A stretch of DNA of 64,000 nucleotides from Actinomadura livida (GTDB lineage Bacteria; Actinomycetota; Actinomycetes; Streptosporangiales; Streptosporangiaceae): contig NZ_BMRO01000007.1 of assembly GCF_014648675.1 (NCBI RefSeq), positions 384,551 to 448,550 on the forward strand, read 5' to 3'. A model generated the notes under the pieces. It had not been told where the DNA came from and did no database searches. It saw nothing but the letters and a program-made list of their open reading frames with translations. The position numbers and the translations under genes were made by a program. The first letter of the stretch is position 1, and each line of letters starts with the position of its first letter. Below are positions 59,757-64,000 of this stretch, in pieces.

Positions 59757-60335
59757 ATGAGGGCCCAGCTTGTCGAGATCCCCGGCTACGTCGCCGGCAC
59801 CTGGACCATCGACCCCGCCCACAGCAACGTCGGCTTCACCGTCCGGCACCTGATGGTCAGCAAGGTCCGCGGCCGCTTCGGGACGTTCGAGGGCACGATC
59901 GTGACCGGCGAGGACCCCCTCGAATCGGCGGTGAACGCCACGATCGACCTGGCGTCGATCGACACCGGCATCGCCCAGCGGGACGCGCACGTCCGGTCCG
60001 CCGACTACCTGGACGTGGAGAAGTACCCCGCGATGACGTACCGCTCCACCGGCATCCGCCCCGACGGGGACGACTTCGTCCTGGACGGCGAGCTGACCTT
60101 GCGCGGCCAGACCAAGCAGGTCCCGCTCAAGCTGGAGATCGGCGGTTTCAGCCCCGACCCGTTCCTTGAGGACCCCTTCAAGGGCGCCCGGGTGGGCTTC
60201 ACCGCGACCGGGGAGATCAGCCGGCTCGAGTTCGGTGTCGGCGACGCCGCGAAGATTCCCGGCGGATCGGGCCTCGGCCTGGGGGAGAAGGTCCAGATCA
60301 CCCTGGAGATCCAGGCGGCGCTCCAGACTTCGTGA
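59757..60335 (+). CDS. YceI-family lipid-binding protein (cytoplasmic form)
   Basis: 192 residues. No signal peptide; the lipocalin-like YceI barrel is clear: GTWTIDPAHSNVGFTVRHLMVSKVRGRFGTFEGTI, IDLASIDTGIAQRDAHVRSADYLDVEKYPAMTYRSTGI, GELTLRGQTKQVPLKLEI, RVGFTATGEISRLEFGVG. YceI proteins bind isoprenoid-like lipids. ATG 59757 has TAGGAGACACG upstream. Divergent from HxlR, which probably regulates it. Confidence 0.92.
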   Translation: MRAQLVEIPGYVAGTWTIDPAHSNVGFTVRHLMVSKVRGRFGTFEGTIVTGEDPLESAVNATIDLASIDTGIAQRDAHVRSADYLDVEKYPAMTYRSTGIRPDGDDFVLDGELTLRGQTKQVPLKLEIGGFSPDPFLEDPFKGARVGFTATGEISRLEFGVGDAAKIPGGSGLGLGEKVQITLEIQAALQTS

Positions 60336-60368
60336 CCGGGCCGGGACGGGACGGGCGGCGCCGCGGGC

Positions 60369-60588
60369 TCACGGCGCCGTCCGCCGGCCCCCGGGCGGCG
60401 AGACGGCGTCGAGCAGGCCGGGGAGCGCGTCCAGGGACGTGATGCGCGGCCTCCTCGCTCAGCTCCCTCCAGCGCGCGGTGAGCCATGCCGGGTCCGCGT
60501 CCGGGAACGACCGGGTGATCGCCTCGGCCGCCGCCCTCTCGTGGTCGAGAAGCGTCCCGTCCAGGTCGAACAGCACGGCCGCGATCAT
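60369..60588 (-). pseudogene. HAD-family hydrolase gene with a large internal deletion
   Basis: The N-terminal 50 residues are normal HAD (MIAAVLFDLDGTLLDHERAAAEAITRSF with the DxDGT nucleophile motif). After EEAAHH the original frame turns Arg/Pro-rich, whereas a neighbouring frame gives ITSLDALPGLLDAVSPPGGRRTAP, the typical HAD C-terminal end. About 150 codons including the Lys and second acidic motifs are gone. ATG 60588 overlaps the alpha/beta hydrolase stop (ATGA), so it was once the second gene of that operon. Confidence 0.65.
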
Positions 60589-61409
60589 GTGAGGAATGCG
60601 GTGAGCACGGCGGTCAGTTCGGCGGGGGCGTCTTCCTGGACGAGGTGGCCGGCGCCGTCGATCAGGCGGAGGCGCGCCCCCGGGACGAGCGTGGCCAGCT
60701 CGTGGGCCTTGGCGACGGGTATCCAGGTGTCCGATGCGCCCCAGCAGATCAGGACGGGAAGGTCCAGTTCGCCGTAGCGGCCTTGGATCTCGTCCGTGTA
60801 GCGCTGTTCCGCCTGGGCGATCTGCCGGTAGAAGGCCGGCTGCCCCACGTCCCCTAGCCAGGGGTCGACGAGCGCGTCCAGGACCGCTGGGTGCAGACCG
60901 CGATGGCTAGCAGACGACACGTACTCCCGGACGAGCGCCCCGTGCAGTGCAGGTGGAAGCTGCTCGAACACCTTCGTGTTGGCCCCGACCAGGCGGAAGA
61001 AGGGTGAACCCCAAGGAGCGAGGGCGACGGGATCGACCAACGCGAGGGCACGGTAACGGGCGCCGTGCAGGAGATGCGCCCGAAGGGCCACGGCCCCACC
61101 GAAGTCATGCGCCACGACCGTCGGCTCGTCCAGACCCCAATGGGCCAGCATCTCGGTGAATACATGGCCCTGGGCAGCGAGCGACACGTCCTGCCCATCG
61201 CTCATCTCGGACGTCCCATAACCCGGCATGTCCCAGACGTACACGCGGTGGGTCGTCGCCAAAGCGCGCGCGACACCACGCCATACATAGGAGGAGAACG
61301 GCGTGCCGTGCAGCAGGACGACCGGGGCCGCGTCCTGATCCCCGAGCACGTCCCAACGAACCTCGCCCGAACCGCTCCGGTACGTCCTGCCCGGCTCCCA
61401 GTCCCGCAC
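60585..61409 (-). CDS. Alpha/beta hydrolase, haloalkane-dehalogenase/epoxide-hydrolase-like
   Basis: 274 residues. The oxyanion loop HGTPFSSYVW (34-43), nucleophile elbow VVAHDFGGAVAL with Asp102 rather than Ser, an acid near Asp229 (GASDTWIP) and His257 (GAGHLVQED) give an Asp-His-Asp triad. Asp nucleophiles occur in haloalkane dehalogenases, epoxide hydrolases and fluoroacetate dehalogenases; the cap region (WGSPFFRLVGANTKVFEQLP) does not decide between them. The downstream HAD gene in the operon is broken. Confidence 0.85.
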   Translation of the reverse strand: MRDWEPGRTYRSGSGEVRWDVLGDQDAAPVVLLHGTPFSSYVWRGVARALATTHRVYVWDMPGYGTSEMSDGQDVSLAAQGHVFTEMLAHWGLDEPTVVAHDFGGAVALRAHLLHGARYRALALVDPVALAPWGSPFFRLVGANTKVFEQLPPALHGALVREYVSSASHRGLHPAVLDALVDPWLGDVGQPAFYRQIAQAEQRYTDEIQGRYGELDLPVLICWGASDTWIPVAKAHELATLVPGARLRLIDGAGHLVQEDAPAELTAVLTAFLT

Positions 61410-61478
61410 ACCGGCCCCCCCAACGTCGGCTTAGAACGATCATGACCGACCGTACTCGGGGGGTGCCGGGGATGGAAC

Positions 61479-61514
61479 GGGCCCCTGACCGCTCTCCAGA
61501 GTGGTCAGGGGCCC
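61479..61514 (-). terminator. Strong hairpin terminator after the chitinase gene
   Basis: GGGCCCCTGACC pairs perfectly with GGTCAGGGGCCC; the 12-nt loop continues the stem through CTCT/AGAG, giving about 17 pairs. It lies 50 bp beyond the chitinase stop and serves that gene. Confidence 0.8.
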
Positions 61515-61564
61515 GATGTCTCGGCTGCCGCAGGAGGCCGGAAGGGCCCCCTTCTGCGAACGGG

Positions 61565-63403
<1,839 letters not shown>

Positions 63404-63447
63404 GATTCTCCGTTCGTTCGGCCCCCGAGCAAACAGGAATCCCCGCG

Positions 63448-63476
63448 CAATTCTTAGGAAAGTTTCCTAAGAATTG
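63448..63476. promoter_or_regulatory. 29-bp perfect palindrome operator upstream of the chitinase gene
   Basis: CAATTCTTAGGAAA and TTTCCTAAGAATTG flank a single central G: 14-bp perfect arms, AT-rich in a 70% GC genome, 45 bp before the start codon. The core GGAAAGTTTCC resembles operators of actinomycete glycoside-hydrolase repressors. It is not the DasR (ACTGGTCTAGACCACT-like) site. Confidence 0.7.
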
Positions 63477-63597
63477 GCCAGATGGTAACCGGGCGGAACG
63501 GTGCGTTCAAGGGGTGCCCGGCGTCCCGGAAACGCCCGGAGCGGGTGGTCTAAGCGGCTGCCTGCACACGTACGGGCGGGCACTCCGGAAAGAATCT

Positions 63598-64000
63598 TCA
63601 GGGCGTCCCGAACCAGCCGGGGACGTCCAGCCGCCACAGCTCGCCGGGCGTGACCTCGCGGAGATCGCGCTCCATCGCCCGGACGCGGTCCGCGCCCAGC
63701 CGCCGCACCCAGTCGGCCCGGATCCGCTCGAAGATCCGCGCGGAGCGGTCCAGGCAGTCCGCGCCCCTGGCCGTCAGCCGCACGATCTTGCGGCGGGCGT
63801 CGGCCGGATCGGCGGTGCGCTCCACGTAGCCCATCCGCTCCAGGGACTCGACCATCTTGCCCGCCGCCTGCTTGGTCACCCCGAGCGACCGGCCGAGCTC
63901 CACGGCCGTCGTGCCGGGGCCGACGGCCTGGAGGACGAAGCCGTGCGTCGGTCGCAGGTCGGGATGGCCCTGCGCGGCCAGCTCCGCGTGCAGCTCATCG
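63598..64000 (-). CDS. MarR-family transcriptional regulator (5' end off the window)
   Basis: At least 134 residues; the frame continues past the right edge. The winged helix reads HPDLRPTHGFVLQAVGPGTTAVELGRSLGVTKQAAGKMVESLERMGYVERTADPADARRKIVRLTARGADCLDRSARIF, the MarR pattern with the D-x-R wing tip (DARRK). The C-terminal helix RADWVRRLGADRVRAMERDLREV is the dimer arm. The 120-bp gap between its stop and the palindrome upstream of the chitinase gene has no other feature. Confidence 0.88.
   Translation of the reverse strand, partial: DELHAELAAQGHPDLRPTHGFVLQAVGPGTTAVELGRSLGVTKQAAGKMVESLERMGYVERTADPADARRKIVRLTARGADCLDRSARIFERIRADWVRRLGADRVRAMERDLREVTPGELWRLDVPGWFGTP

Overview
The window is about 70% GC with strongly GC-biased third codon positions. 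It carries a heme-type DevS/DevR pair, a LitR/LitS carotenoid locus, LuxR-type ATPase regulators and a CBM2-FnIII-GH18 chitinase. This points to a filamentous actinomycete, probably Streptosporangiales (Actinomadura-like); the genus is inferred, not demonstrated.

Layout. 0-7.8 kb is a compact dormancy (DosR/DevR-type) locus. It holds a CoA-transferase fragment, an Rv2004c-like phosphotransferase/kinase, a CtpF-like P-type ATPase, a flavin/PNPOx-like protein, DevR, and a divergent DevS that keeps the heme-ligand histidine. Two DosR-box-like palindromes share the same 13-nt core. 7.8-11 kb holds small hypotheticals and a DUF1990-like gene pair. 11.1-22.3 kb is a light-type carotenoid cluster: hydratase-like CruF, two CrtI-family desaturases, a glycosyltransferase, a CrtA-like oxygenase and CrtB, with PlsY and PlsX genes interleaved, then DUF2945, LitR, LitS and DUF1722. 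No lycopene cyclase or GGPP synthase is present, so an acyclic, glycosylated and possibly acylated product is inferred. 22.9-27.1 kb is an MMPL exporter with its own two-component system. 27.2-30.4 kb has a membrane protein, a pyruvate-oxidase-like ThDP enzyme and a protein of two I9-like inhibitor domains.

30.4-33.2 kb is a decayed stretch with an intact I36-type secreted protein, an integrase C-terminal relic and a deleted membrane-protein gene. 33.2-55 kb reads as a stress island: ATP-dependent DNA ligase, a dnaK-grpE-cbpA-cbpM-clpB operon, a DUF1931 histone-fold protein, two large LuxR ATPase regulators, DUF2267, an MFS transporter, a Na+/H+ antiporter, Hsp20, thioredoxin, a cNMP-glutaredoxin-like-TrxR fusion and an aromatic-acid-exporter-like protein.

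55-56.1 kb is decayed again. It is followed by tRNA-Gly(UCC), tRNA-Pro(UGG), alanyl-tRNA synthetase with an unusual leader, HxlR/YceI, a truncated HAD gene, an alpha/beta hydrolase, a chitinase under a 29-bp palindrome, and a MarR fragment at the right edge.

The parts fit an organism prepared for hypoxia, light, oxidative and protein-folding stress. All functions are read from protein family features and gene context; no database search was run.
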